Shown here: one piece after another, positions 26,771 to 36,271 of the stretch
Layout of the letters: every line of letters starts with the position of its first letter
How positions within the stretch are numbered: the stretch's first letter is position 1
Assembly (NCBI GenBank): GCA_021201815.1
Contig: JAJQEC010000074.1
Coordinates: forward strand, 1 to 47,462
Length of the DNA: 47,462 bases
Direction of reading: 5' to 3'
DNA from: Candidatus Azobacteroides sp.
Lineage (GTDB): Bacteria; Bacteroidota; Bacteroidia; Bacteroidales; WRGA01
Notes under the pieces: generated by a model
The model's database searches: none
What the model was told of the DNA's origin: nothing
The model's input: the letters and a program-made list of their open reading frames with translations, nothing else
Program-made: the position numbers and the translations under genes

Positions 26771-28072
26771 TTATACAAACTCCTTTTTTAATGTAATGTT
26801 GTAATACAGTGTCTGTACCATTCCCCTTAAAAACAGATACAGGATAAACGAAAACCACAATCCGTTATTTCCGTATACCGGCTGAAGGATATAATAACTC
26901 ACAAAAAACAAGGCAACCGCTATAAACATGGAGTTCCGCATATATTTCGAAGCCGTCATTCCGATAAATATGCCATCCCACAGAAAAGCAGCAAATCCGG
27001 CCACCGGAAATAATACCGTCCATACTTTATACCGGGCAGCAGCCTGTACAATCTCTGTTTTATCAGTCAGAATAAAAAGAATCTGTTCGGCAAAGAGTGC
27101 ATACACAAGGCTGAACAGTCCGGTCAGCAGCAGTCCCCACCGGAAGATTAACCGGATAAAACGGGAAAGCATCTGGGTATCTTTTGCGCCTATAAACTTT
27201 CCGGTCAATGCCTCCGCAGCATATGCAAATCCGTCCATCATATAGGAGAAAAGGATAAAGAGTTGCATCAACAGCGTGTTGACAGCCAGCAGGGTATCTC
27301 CCTGTTTGGAGGAGGCAGATGTGAAAAAGGTGGTCACAGCAATTAAGGCAAGACTGCGGAGAAAAATATCCCGGTTTACCTTAAAAAACGGTTTAAAGCC
27401 TGTAAGGTTACGGACAACCTTCATCGAAAAATAAGTTTTTAAATACGGGTATTTGTGTATAATAATGCTGCCTGAAAGAATAAACGCGATATACTGCGAA
27501 ACCAAAGATCCCAGGGCTATTCCTTTGATTTGCATGTGAAAACCATATACCAATGCAATGCTTATGCCAATATTCAATACATTCGTAAGAATAGAAATAT
27601 ACATAGGAGTTTTAGCATCCTGATTACCTATAAACCAGCCGGATATGGCATACATTCCCAATACGGCAGGAGCTGCCCAGATGTATAGGTAAAAATATTC
27701 TTTGATATAAAGAAGGGTGTCAGGAGTTACTTCCACTATGCGGAAAGCAGCATGCAGAATAAAATACTGGCAAAGAATCAGCATAAAAGCGCTTGCAAAA
27801 GCCACTGTCAGGGAACGGATTAAGATGTAGGTGCTTTCTTTTTTATCTTCTGCTCCGTATGCCTGTGCCGTAAAGCCACTGGTTCCCATCCGCAGGAAAG
27901 CAAAATTCCAGTAAATAAAATTAAAAATCATAGAACAGATCGCAATAGCACCAATATATAACGGAGAATCCAGATACCCGACCAGTGCCGTATCTACCAG
28001 TCCCAGCAGAGGAACGGTAATGTTGGTAATAATATTCGGGATAGCCAGCCGTAGAATCTGTTTGTTTATCAT
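26771..28072 (-). CDS. MATE family efflux transporter (DinF-like)
   Basis: This 433-residue inner-membrane protein has about 12 hydrophobic helices in two six-helix halves. The N-terminus (ILRLAIPNIITNITVPLLGLVDTALVGYL) and the MGTSGFTAQAYGAED loop are typical of the DinF-type MATE exporters, which exchange drugs or metabolites for Na+ or H+. The length is standard (430-460). It is monocistronic and divergent from the MORN-like gene. The substrate is unknown. Confidence 0.93.
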   Translation of the reverse strand: MINKQILRLAIPNIITNITVPLLGLVDTALVGYLDSPLYIGAIAICSMIFNFIYWNFAFLRMGTSGFTAQAYGAEDKKESTYILIRSLTVAFASAFMLILCQYFILHAAFRIVEVTPDTLLYIKEYFYLYIWAAPAVLGMYAISGWFIGNQDAKTPMYISILTNVLNIGISIALVYGFHMQIKGIALGSLVSQYIAFILSGSIIIHKYPYLKTYFSMKVVRNLTGFKPFFKVNRDIFLRSLALIAVTTFFTSASSKQGDTLLAVNTLLMQLFILFSYMMDGFAYAAEALTGKFIGAKDTQMLSRFIRLIFRWGLLLTGLFSLVYALFAEQILFILTDKTEIVQAAARYKVWTVLFPVAGFAAFLWDGIFIGMTASKYMRNSMFIAVALFFVSYYILQPVYGNNGLWFSFILYLFLRGMVQTLYYNITLKKEFV

Positions 28073-28409
28073 ATTTCAAAATTAATATAAATTTACTACG
28101 ATCGGAAAGAATTTTACAGGACCGGTATGTTTCGTGTAAATATAAAAACAGCATAGGATATGATTGGTTCTTGTTTCTCTTATGTATTCTTTTTTACAGG
28201 ATGTTGTACCGGAATGTTTTCGACTGTTTTAAAGAACAGATACGTGGATTACTCTTTCGGAGAAATAAAAAATGAAAACTAACCTGAATTCTATCTCTTG
28301 TTTTACTTAAATAATGTTTATTTTTGCTATGAATTCATCAGGATAAAACATCCGGGTGCGTATTATAATTATTTTATTTAAATCAAATAAACCTCCACCT
28401 ATCCATAAC
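28073..28409. other. Divergent intergenic region, MATE gene and MORN-like gene
   Basis: There is no gene in this AT-rich stretch. It must hold the promoters of both neighbours, but no strong -7/-33 pair was recognised. Confidence 0.4.
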
Positions 28410-30194
28410 ATGAGAAGAATATTTTTATTGGCCGCTTTTGTAGTCGTATGTATGCTCCAGGCTCAGAACCTCAGGACGTATAAGGGTGAAATGTTGGGAG
28501 AAACAGGAACCGGGAATTTCTCCTATACCTATTATGAAGATCCTGACGGAAATGAAATCCGGCAGGGAGATTTTAAATATACGGAATATTCTTCCTATGA
28601 CGGGGGAACATATTCTGCCGTATTTACCGGAAAATATAAAGCGGGATACAAGGATGGAATATGGAATCATGTGATTGAAAAAAAAGATTATCCCAATGTG
28701 GCAGGAGGATATACAACCAGCACACTGAAATTTTCCACTTCTTATAAAGACGGCATGCCGCATGGTACATGGAGTTATTCTTTTACCGGGAAGGCCAGGC
28801 GAAAAGTTTATTCCCGGAACGGCTGGCAATGGAGTGCTTACGAAACCATTACTCCGGAAGTAATCCGGGTAAATTTTAAAGAAGGAAGGTTGACAGGCCC
28901 CCTTAGTATGAAAGCACCTTTTTATAATATCAGCGGACAACTGGACGAAAATGGCTTCTGGACAGATACCTGGTTGTTAGACGGCCAGGCGGATGAATGC
29001 GTGTTTTCCAACGGGGTATTGAAAAAAAGGGTCGTAAGGGAAAAAAGCGGACAGATTGCTTTTAATACCAAGTATGATGAGGAATTGCTTGCGCTTCAGG
29101 AGCAGTTTATTACCCTTCCGGCTGAAAAGCAACAAGAGTTTCTTTTCAGCAACCGCCTGAAAGTAGACACCGTCCAGGGCATTAAATTCTATAACCTGAA
29201 TGACGGCTATTTTGATAACCGGATATTCAAACAGCGCGAAACCGGAGGAGATAAGACTTCTGTTTCCAATGAACATGGCAATTTATATGATAAAAAAGAT
29301 TATGGGCGTTTTATTGTGATCGAACGGGTAGAGGCAGTTCCATTGGATAAATTAATAAGCCAGCATGGAGGAAACATAAGCCACAGGACACCGGAGGAGA
29401 TGGAAGATTTTCTGGAAATGCACAAAATAAAATTAAGCGAAGAAGATATTGACCGGTTTAAAGAAATGATAGAAGTAAGGAGACAAGAGGTAAAGGCAGA
29501 ACAGGAAGAGCGGGAATTTGAAAAATATTATACAGCGTTATACGGGGAGCTAAAGGAATTAACCGGATTTCAAAAGCCGTATTGTGAGGGAAATATATCC
29601 GGCATGCAGACGATGCGGAACATAGATGATGTAATCTTTAAACTGAATAGCCGCATTTCTGATTTTAAACCGGAAATCCGCTATTTCTCCGGGCCGTATG
29701 CACTGACGGACTTTTCTTCCTCCGGATACAGGCCGGATGGCACATCTTCCCGGAGAGCAGACAATAAAGAATCGTATGAGAAATTAAACGAATACATGGA
29801 TTTTGTAAAGTCCAGGCTGCATGAAAAAGATTCCATCCTTCAGTTGGTATGCTTCCCGGCAGAAATTAAAGTAAATGCCTATAAGGTAGAATACGCGTAT
29901 GTAACCAATATACAGCAGATGGGTACAGGTGGGTGGACTACCTTCCATCCTAAAAAAGTAAAGAAAAGCAAACTCTATACCCCTTATATCTCTGTTCTCT
30001 CTTATTGGATAGATACTATAAACAAACAGGAAACTTTCTCAGGATTTTATAATTCCCTGTCCGATATAAATGCCCTTTGCTTATTTATGTTAGAGCATGT
30101 AAAAGCAAAAACCGGAAATATAGAAAAAGAATTGAATGCCACGGAGAAAGTAGAAGAGCAGGCGGAAATATTTAAAAAGTATATAAAAAAGTGA
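28410..30194 (+). CDS. Exported protein with MORN-like repeats, unknown function
   Basis: The start is set at the ATG at 28410, which begins a clean signal peptide (MRRIFLLAAFVVVCMLQAQ). The reading frame is open further upstream to 28356, but that would bury the signal peptide. The 594-residue product has several MORN-like or toxin-immunity-style beta repeats in its first 220 residues (YKAGYKDGIWNHV, YKDGMPHGTWSY, FKEGRLTGPLSM). A charged helical region (about 310-390, EVRRQEVKAEQEEREFEKYY) and an unassigned C-terminal half follow. It should be periplasmic or on the surface. No known enzyme motif was seen. Confidence 0.78.
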   Translation: MRRIFLLAAFVVVCMLQAQNLRTYKGEMLGETGTGNFSYTYYEDPDGNEIRQGDFKYTEYSSYDGGTYSAVFTGKYKAGYKDGIWNHVIEKKDYPNVAGGYTTSTLKFSTSYKDGMPHGTWSYSFTGKARRKVYSRNGWQWSAYETITPEVIRVNFKEGRLTGPLSMKAPFYNISGQLDENGFWTDTWLLDGQADECVFSNGVLKKRVVREKSGQIAFNTKYDEELLALQEQFITLPAEKQQEFLFSNRLKVDTVQGIKFYNLNDGYFDNRIFKQRETGGDKTSVSNEHGNLYDKKDYGRFIVIERVEAVPLDKLISQHGGNISHRTPEEMEDFLEMHKIKLSEEDIDRFKEMIEVRRQEVKAEQEEREFEKYYTALYGELKELTGFQKPYCEGNISGMQTMRNIDDVIFKLNSRISDFKPEIRYFSGPYALTDFSSSGYRPDGTSSRRADNKESYEKLNEYMDFVKSRLHEKDSILQLVCFPAEIKVNAYKVEYAYVTNIQQMGTGGWTTFHPKKVKKSKLYTPYISVLSYWIDTINKQETFSGFYNSLSDINALCLFMLEHVKAKTGNIEKELNATEKVEEQAEIFKKYIKK

Positions 30195-30604
30195 AATGGA
30201 ATATTTTTTTCTCCTCTGTTCCTTTTAGTATTCTTACTGTGTACTTATACAGGCAGGAAATGTGTTTGTTTGAATGTGTTTGTTTTTTTGTATCACCTGC
30301 CTGATTCTGTCTTTTTTAATTTTCCTTAAAAACAGTCCGGATATATTATAATATATATCTATAATCGGTTTTGTTAACTATTTTCCGTTTCCGCTTTTTT
30401 CTGCTTCCCGGAGGTTATATCTCTTCTTTTGGAATTAGGGAAACAGCAATATTTTCTGTATCTTTATTTGACTTAATAGAAGTGTTATCCTGCATCTATA
30501 CCCCTTGGTAAAAGAAGAAATTTAATTTTTTCAAAAACTTATTTTGTGAAATGGCTATGTAATAAGAAAAGCAAAAATAGGGAATAGGGCGAAATGTATC
30601 GGCT
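30195..30604. other. Intergenic region with possible terminator
   Basis: An inverted pair CAGGCAGG/CCTGCCTG (about 30250-30305) flanks a duplicated TGTGTTTGTTT word. It could be a terminator for the MORN-like gene. Nothing else was recognised. Confidence 0.45.
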
Positions 30605-31264
30605 ATGGAAAAGGTTTCTTTATTATTGTATGTTATCATAAGTTTGTTTTTAGTGTTATTAGGATTAAACAAAGGGATAATACAAAAGAAGATAGCTGCT
30701 AGTAGGTTATTGTTCGCAAAATATGTGGTGTTCACCCTACTGTGTTGTTCGGAGTTATACTATTTCTTGTATCAGGAAAATGGAATGTGGTTTTGCAATT
30801 ACAAAGAAATCGGATGGATTAAAGCCATTATCGGATTTATCCTTGTATGCTTTTTTTTCTTTACACAGTTCTGTGCATTTATAAATATATTATTTGATGT
30901 GCATAAAGGAGAAAAACCTGCAGATTTCAGAATAGGATTCTATTCTTATTTTCTTCTTTTTATAGCATGTTTTATAAGCCTTTTCTTTTTTGAAGAATAT
31001 TTACGGTATGTTATTTATCTTTTTCTGATAGGACAACTTCTTCAGCTTTTATTCATAATTTATACTAATAAGTCTTATTGGAAGTCTGCTATTGCGGGGA
31101 TTTTTATTTATTTGTTAGGAACAGTTACACTTGTTGCAGCCTTAATTTATTTTATTAAGCCTGTCCTATGCATATGTCTTATCTTTCTCATTATCTATAT
31201 TATTTCATTATTATCTCCGAATGACAGGATTAAGATAGATATACATATTAAAATGGAGCAATAA
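30605..31264 (+). CDS. Seven-helix membrane protein, unknown function
   Basis: This 219-residue protein is dominated by about seven hydrophobic segments (around residues 4-22, 38-56, 70-92, 105-125, 130-150, 158-182 and 184-203). Between them are short loops and a charged C-terminus (NDRIKIDIHIKMEQ). No family motif was recognised. The composition is AT-rich. It precedes the flavin-reductase-like gene by 144 bp, so linkage is uncertain. Confidence 0.7.
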   Translation: MEKVSLLLYVIISLFLVLLGLNKGIIQKKIAASRLLFAKYVVFTLLCCSELYYFLYQENGMWFCNYKEIGWIKAIIGFILVCFFFFTQFCAFINILFDVHKGEKPADFRIGFYSYFLLFIACFISLFFFEEYLRYVIYLFLIGQLLQLLFIIYTNKSYWKSAIAGIFIYLLGTVTLVAALIYFIKPVLCICLIFLIIYIISLLSPNDRIKIDIHIKMEQ

Positions 31265-31408
31265 AGAAGAAGATTTTATATACATTTGTACTGTTTATCC
31301 GAAGATATCGCCACGAAACAGGATGTCCGTTGTTAAACCGGGCATATTCTTCCTTACCGACAGGAATACAAAGATTTACCTATTTATATACATTTAAAAG
31401 ACAGCCTT

Positions 31409-32080
31409 ATGAAATTACAAAAACTATCGGTGCTTTTATTTTCGGTTATATGGATAGCCGGATGCAATGGGAATGCGGGAAATGAGACTACAGAACAGGC
31501 AGCACCAGCCGAACCCCGAAGGGTAACGACAGAAGAGGTAAAAGACAAATCCTTTGATGAGTTGTTTACAAAAATTGCGGAAACGGAGATTCCGGACAAT
31601 GTATTCCAGTTGGTAGGAAAGGATTATACGGTGATTACTTCCGGTAATCCGGAACGGTATAATTCTATGGTTGCCAGTTGGGGCGGATGGGGCATCATGT
31701 TTGAAAAACCCGTTACCTGGTGTATGCTTCGTGCAAACCGCTATACGCTCGAACTGATGCGGGAATACAAAACGTATACCATGGCCTATTTTGATGATAA
31801 CTTCAAAGACCAGATCATGTTGTTCGGTACCCAATCGGGAAGAAACACCGAAAAAATGAAGGAAAGTACACTAACGGCTGTGCAAACCCCCTCCGGAAGT
31901 ATGTCTTTTAAAGAAGCCAAACTGATTATCGAATGTGAATTATCGGAAGTCACTACCGTATCACCGGATGACTTTTCCGAACCATCGAGCAGGCAGTTTA
32001 TAGAAGAAGGGTATGGAGATGCAAAAGAATACCATAAGCTTGTTTTCGGGAATATTACCGGCATCTGGGTAAGGAAATAA
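31409..32080 (+). CDS. Flavin reductase-like domain lipoprotein
   Basis: This 223-residue protein has a lipoprotein signal peptide (LLFSVIWIAGC, Cys about 19) and a short Glu/Pro-rich linker. A split-barrel domain follows (about 60-220: DYTVITSGNPERYNSMVASWGGWGIMFE, VTWCMLRANRYTLELM, FGTQSGRN). These are the landmarks of the FMN-binding flavin reductase-like/NimA-like family; the Gly/Ser-rich VTSG..ERYNSMVASW segment binds flavin phosphate. Bacteroidales carry related flavoproteins with nitro- or iron-reduction roles, but the substrate here is not known. The lipid anchor places it in the envelope. A strong terminator follows at 32129-32176. Confidence 0.82.
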   Translation: MKLQKLSVLLFSVIWIAGCNGNAGNETTEQAAPAEPRRVTTEEVKDKSFDELFTKIAETEIPDNVFQLVGKDYTVITSGNPERYNSMVASWGGWGIMFEKPVTWCMLRANRYTLELMREYKTYTMAYFDDNFKDQIMLFGTQSGRNTEKMKESTLTAVQTPSGSMSFKEAKLIIECELSEVTTVSPDDFSEPSSRQFIEEGYGDAKEYHKLVFGNITGIWVRK

Positions 32081-32128
32081 TTGATTTTAATTTTTCTGGT
32101 ATATTCTTATTCTTATAAGAAAAATAAT

Positions 32129-32176
32129 AATGATGGAACAGAGTATAAAGTATTATTTACCCCCTGTTCCATCATT
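32129..32176. terminator. Terminator hairpin after the flavin-reductase-like gene
   Basis: AATGATGGAACAG (32129-32141) pairs exactly with CTGTTCCATCATT (32164-32176), followed by TTGTTTTGC. A 13-bp perfect stem. Confidence 0.85.
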
Positions 32177-32238
32177 TTGTTTTGCTAGCTTGTGTAATTC
32201 TGAAAAACATGGCTTTTTTGTTTTTTTGTGTGTTTATT

Positions 32239-32289
32239 AGCCGTGTGCTGAGGCGCACGGCTAGTAATATGTTGCCGCTACGCGGCTTG
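32239..32289 (+). repeat. Dispersed palindromic repeat, copy 3 (AGCCGTG family)
   Basis: AGCCGTGTGCTGAGGCGCAC, GGCTAGTAATATG and TTGCCGCTACGCGGCTTG: an almost ideal copy with two stems. It faces copy 4 (32461) about 170 bp away in inverted orientation. Confidence 0.9.
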
Positions 32290-32460
32290 CGAGAAGGATT
32301 TGATTTACATTTTATATTTTTTCTTCCAAATTTTTTGATTTTACACCATTGATTGTTGTTTTTTAATAAAAGAAAAATAACGGAATTAAATCTGTCCTGA
32401 CCGTACAACAATCCATAACTTTTATTATTACAAACCCATATTCAAAAAACACCTTCCCAA

Positions 32461-32512
32461 CAAGCCGCGTAGCGGCGCTATGTCATTAGCCATGCTGCCT
32501 TAGCACACGGTT
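32461..32512 (-). repeat. Dispersed palindromic repeat, copy 4 (AGCCGTG family), inverted
   Basis: CAAGCCGCGTAGCGGCGCTA, then TGTCATTAGCC, then ATGCTGCCTTAGCACACGG: the reverse orientation of the family, inverted with respect to copy 3. The pair could fold into one long structure between the two convergent genes. Confidence 0.85.
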
Positions 32513-32539
32513 ACATTACAATATTATTTCCACCAAACA

Positions 32540-32572
32540 AAACAGCTGCTCCTATGTCAGGAACAGCTGTTT
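32540..32572 (-). terminator. Terminator hairpin of the three-module secreted protein gene
   Basis: AAACAGCTG (32540-32548) pairs with CAGCTGTTT (32564-32572). On the minus strand TTTTGTTTGG follows the stem. It lies 48 bp past the stop of the gene ending at 32620. Confidence 0.6.
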
Positions 32573-32619
32573 CACCCAATTAATTCAAATATATGAAAAC
32601 TACTTACTTAAAAATGTAC

Positions 32620-34785
32620 TTATAAGATGATTTTAATCACTTTCTTTGTCAGGTCCCCATTGGTCACATCTACTATATAAATTCCTTGTATCAGATTCAG
32701 TTCCTTGTAAAAAGCATTCTTTCCGTTCACCTCGTCCGTTGAAATAATACGCCCCTGCAGATCGGTGACAGTAACCGTAGAGATGCCGGTTGTATTTTCT
32801 ACGAGCAGGCTGCCGTTCTGATACCGGATGTTCGTATCGTCCGTTCCGGCAGTAAATATACCATCCGGGTTGCATTCTTCTGCGTCCGGGTCGTAGTTCG
32901 GTCCGTCGGGGTTGCACGGGCTGCAGTATGCTGCATCATACTCCGGGTTATTCGGGTCACACGGACATTGGGAAGGATCGTAATCCGGATTGTCCGGGTC
33001 ACAGATACATACTTCATCCTTGCAATATACCCGTTGCAGGTACACATTATCCACGCCCAGAATGAAATCACTTCCTTCCCCTGTATTGTCTGCATGGATG
33101 GTGAAGAATTGTGCATTCCCACCATATATGCATGGGAAAGGTATTTCCGCGCCTGAGAATTTATTCAGGGAAATATGGATAGTCGCGAAATCCTCTCCGT
33201 TCCTTGCATTTAAAGGCAAATCCTGTTCCGTAACTTCGTATTTGAAATGGGCACTTCCGTTAAAGAAAATCAGGTTAATCGGACTTACGGTCATGTTTGT
33301 TTTAAGATCTAGATTCAAGGACCACTTTTCATCTACATCTTCAAATTCGATGGAGGTATCTGCATTTACCCGGCTGTCAAAACTCCACCAGCCGCTTGTC
33401 GGTTTATTAAAATACAAATAGTCATAATCCGGGTCCTGCGTCATTTGGTTAACGGCTATATTTAATACGTTTCCGATCCGGTAATCTATGCTTTGTATTC
33501 CTTCTGCAAGGGTAGGCAGCGTGCTGCTGCTTACAATATAATATCTCTTTTCATCCGGGTCATCCGGGTCAACAGGCGGATTCGGACCGTCCGGGTCACT
33601 TTCTTCATTGGTCAGGTATACATCGTCTATTGCTACGAATAATCCGCTTCCTTCTCCTTCATTGGCATGCAGGGTAAAGAATTGTTGTCCTTCCGTATAG
33701 GTACCCGGGAAAGGAATCACGGCATCGTCTTCCAGGATGAAATCCTTTAATGGAATACTCATCTCTGTAAATTCCGCTCCGCTTCTTTCCGGGAACGTTT
33801 CTTCGGTCAGTTCGTAATAGAATTGCTTATTCCCATTAAAAAAGATTACATTGATGGGGCTGTATGGTACATTGGTCTGCAGATTGAAACGGAGAGACCA
33901 GTTTTCATCCACATCCGTAAAATCAAGCGTATTTCCGGCCATGGGTTTCGTATTGAAACTCCACCAGCTGCCTTCCGGGATGTCGAAGTAAGGATATGCA
34001 TAGTCGTCATCCTGTACCATTTGCCGAACTTCCATTTCCAGCGCTGTTCCTACCCGGTAATCTACACAAAGCATATCTTCCTGCTGTGGGAGATCGCTAC
34101 TGCTGATGATGTAATATCTTTTTATTTCCGGATCGGCAGGGGGCGTCGGAGGTTCCGGCGTGGAGATACCCTGATTGCTCAGGTATACTTCATCTATGGC
34201 AATCATCATATTGTCTACTCCCGACTGGTCGGCATGGATGGCAAAAAAGTAATTCGTGATGGTCGTTGGAAAAGGATTTTCTATTCCCCCGAATCCGGAT
34301 AAAGGCAAGGTCAATGTCATAAATTCCGTTCCGCTTCTATCCGGTAAATCCGCTGCTGTTACTTCATATTTGAACTGTGCATTCGTGTTATGCAAATAGA
34401 AAATTACATTGATGGGGCTATGTGTACAGGTGGTCCTGATTTTCATGTTTAATACCCAGTTTTCATCTACATCCGGGAATGCCAGGGTTTCTCCCTCTTT
34501 TACCACTACATCGAAACTCCACCAGCCGCTGCCGGTCCGTTCGAAATACAGGTAATTGTAATCCGTATCCTGTACGAATTGCGTAGCAATCCCGGAATTT
34601 ATGGTAATGTCCGTGGCATTTCCTACCCGGTAATCCACACATTCCAGGTTTTCCCCGGTGGGTAATTCCGTACTGTTGATGATATAATATCGTTTTTCCG
34701 TTTCAGCATGTGCATGTATTCCCAGGCAAAAAAGGAATAAAAGCACCATGCATCCTTTTAAAAGTGTAAAGAATTGTTTTTTCAT
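32620..34785 (-). CDS. Secreted three-module protein with a T9SS-type C-terminal domain
   Basis: This 721-residue protein has a signal peptide (LLKGCMVLLFLFCLGIHAHA, cleavage near residue 28). Three tandem copies of a roughly 190-residue beta-sandwich-like module follow (about 30-215, 225-415, 425-605), each starting KRYYII/VSS and containing WWSFD, FxDVDExW and SPINxIF. They are separated by Pro/Asp-rich linkers. Next comes a Cys/Asp/Pro-rich stretch (about 612-660) built on a CDPNNPEYD-like repeat. The last 65 residues (TVTDLQGRII...GIYIVDVTNG) fit a T9SS C-terminal sorting domain. It is probably a surface or secreted adhesin or binding protein; the modules look like carbohydrate-binding folds, but no ligand is known. 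It is monocistronic with its own terminator. Confidence 0.82.
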   Translation of the reverse strand: MKKQFFTLLKGCMVLLFLFCLGIHAHAETEKRYYIINSTELPTGENLECVDYRVGNATDITINSGIATQFVQDTDYNYLYFERTGSGWWSFDVVVKEGETLAFPDVDENWVLNMKIRTTCTHSPINVIFYLHNTNAQFKYEVTAADLPDRSGTEFMTLTLPLSGFGGIENPFPTTITNYFFAIHADQSGVDNMMIAIDEVYLSNQGISTPEPPTPPADPEIKRYYIISSSDLPQQEDMLCVDYRVGTALEMEVRQMVQDDDYAYPYFDIPEGSWWSFNTKPMAGNTLDFTDVDENWSLRFNLQTNVPYSPINVIFFNGNKQFYYELTEETFPERSGAEFTEMSIPLKDFILEDDAVIPFPGTYTEGQQFFTLHANEGEGSGLFVAIDDVYLTNEESDPDGPNPPVDPDDPDEKRYYIVSSSTLPTLAEGIQSIDYRIGNVLNIAVNQMTQDPDYDYLYFNKPTSGWWSFDSRVNADTSIEFEDVDEKWSLNLDLKTNMTVSPINLIFFNGSAHFKYEVTEQDLPLNARNGEDFATIHISLNKFSGAEIPFPCIYGGNAQFFTIHADNTGEGSDFILGVDNVYLQRVYCKDEVCICDPDNPDYDPSQCPCDPNNPEYDAAYCSPCNPDGPNYDPDAEECNPDGIFTAGTDDTNIRYQNGSLLVENTTGISTVTVTDLQGRIISTDEVNGKNAFYKELNLIQGIYIVDVTNGDLTKKVIKIIL

Positions 34786-35293
34786 AAGGCATTTAGTTAA
34801 AGATTAAACATAGCAGCAAATATAAATTCTCTATAAACGAATGTGGTTTAGTATTTGATTTGTAAGCTTTCATTTTTGACACAAAAATTCTATATCCTTT
34901 TTTTTGAATGAACAGCAGGGTTCTGTCGGAGAAAACAATCTTTCTGGGTATCTCGGGACAGACGTATTGAAATGACTGGGTTTATCTTTTGAGAAATACC
35001 GGTTTTATGTATAAAGGTATTGAGTTCAGCAGTCTTATGGTAGTCGAGATTAGCTTCGTTGCTTGAACATGTTCACTTTCCTAAGAAAGAAATTGTCTTG
35101 ATAAAAAAGAAAAATGCGAATGGATACATGCATAAATAATTATACAAAAGCTTTTTATGCTCTATAATTTCCCTTATATTAACCAAAGCAACTTTCACAT
35201 GACCTGCCTTTCGTTATTTATTTCCTATTAAAAAATATACCTGTTTCCTCTTAAGGACGATAGGAGCGGAAACGAATGAAAGGTCTTTCTACT
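34786..35293. other. Intergenic region before the REPtron
   Basis: No gene is seen. About 35095-35190 (TCTTGATAAAAAAGA ... AAAAGCTTTTT ... CTATAAT ... TATATTAA) is a diverged direct repeat of about 36850-36945, on the far side of the transposase. The remainder presumably carries the promoter of the leftward secreted-protein gene. Confidence 0.45.
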
Positions 35294-35392
35294 TCAACTC
35301 GCTTCGGGGTTGAGTGAAAGGATAAGCTTCTTTCTTTTCCCCGGTCGCTATGCTTCCCCGGTGGGTATTGATATTTAACCCTGCGGGTTTTG
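35294..35392 (+). repeat. RAYT-associated REP element A
   Basis: Three hairpins in order: TCAACTCGCTTCGGGGTTGA, CCCCGGTCGCTATGCTTCCC with its CGGTGGG end, and TTAACCCTGCGGGTTTT. They are joined by a GTGAAAGG...TTTCTTTT spacer. Same order and orientation as element D. Confidence 0.85.
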
Positions 35393-35530
35393 CGGAAGCG
35401 GGGAATTTTGTTTCTACTATGGAGTGGTTACATTGAACACCTTATCCATATCAAAAGGGACAGCTCTTCTGCGGGCCGGACTCCCGGCTTTATTTATCAA
35501 CCTATCTTCTCTTTTAAACAGTCCCGGGGA

Positions 35531-35629
35531 AAATCCCGCAAGGGATTAACTGGCATACCCCCCGGTGAAGCGTAGCGACCGGGGGAGAGGAAAGTCCACC
35601 GTATAACCCAACCCCGAAGCGGGTTGAAT
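35531..35629 (-). repeat. RAYT-associated REP element B
   Basis: The same three hairpins in reverse order and strand: AATCCCGCAAGGGATT, CCCCGGTGAAGCGTAGCGAC plus CGGGGG, and CAACCCCGAAGCGGGTTG. Confidence 0.85.
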
Positions 35630-35869
35630 GAAAGGAAGGATACCTGGCGGCTAACGTTTCGGGTAATAGAAGAAGAAAGGATACCTATAAGGCCTTATCA
35701 GAACTCGTTATTTTGATATTTTTTAATAAAATAGTTATTATTACTCACTTAAATGGATAACATGGATATTTAACTGTAGGTTAACATTTTAGTCGTGAAA
35801 CAATATGTTCTTGATTCTTTTTTTATATAACTTTATATCCTTAAATTTTAGTATCTATATTTACCACGG

Positions 35870-36001
35870 ATGAAAAAGTCAATTGCTTATTTACTACCGG
35901 CCAGGCAGGAGGATTTGCATTTTATTGCACGGGAAATCCTCAAAAGGCTGCAGCAAGCCGGAATAATTATCCTTTTCGGTAGCTACGCCCGCAACGGATA
36001 A
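35870..36001 (+). pseudogene. Truncated nucleotidyltransferase (MNT/HEPN-linked) gene fragment
   Basis: A 43-residue frame starts at ATG 35870 (MKKSIAYLLPARQEDLHFIA...) and ends in LFGSYARNG followed by TAA. The N-terminus and GSYAR match the start and the first catalytic motif (GSxAR) of the Bacteroidales nucleotidyltransferase-HEPN proteins. The acidic residues that should follow the motif and the whole HEPN part are missing, and no continuation was found downstream before element C. It is a remnant between REP elements B and C. Confidence 0.65.
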
Positions 36002-36103
36002 GACAGGAAGCTATTGCTCTTATGGTTTGACGCGTTGCAAGGGTGCTTTCCTTTCCCGGCTGGGGGTGTTGGGACCTCTCCTCTTTTTAAAAGCTCCGGG
36101 AAG

Positions 36104-36200
36104 AATCCCCCAAGGGATTAATATGCATATCCCTAGGTGAAGCGCAGCGACCGGGGGAAAAGATTATCTGCGGGATGCTCCAACCCCGAAGCGGGTTGAA
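36104..36200 (-). repeat. RAYT-associated REP element C
   Basis: AATCCCCCAAGGGATT, CCCTAGGTGAAGCGCAGCGA with CCGGGGG, and CAACCCCGAAGCGGGTTGAA. Reverse orientation; it lies 71 bp upstream of the transposase start and forms an inverted pair with element D. Confidence 0.85.
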
Positions 36201-36271
36201 TAAAAAGAGTGCCCATTGCCGATAAATTCAACCTTATTTCTTATATATATGATCATATAAAAAACAATATC

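Noticed and set aside
36209-36271. Upstream start for the RAYT gene
   Set aside because: The extra 21 residues are unlike the family, whose proteins start at the MSYTQILYHIVIRT segment.
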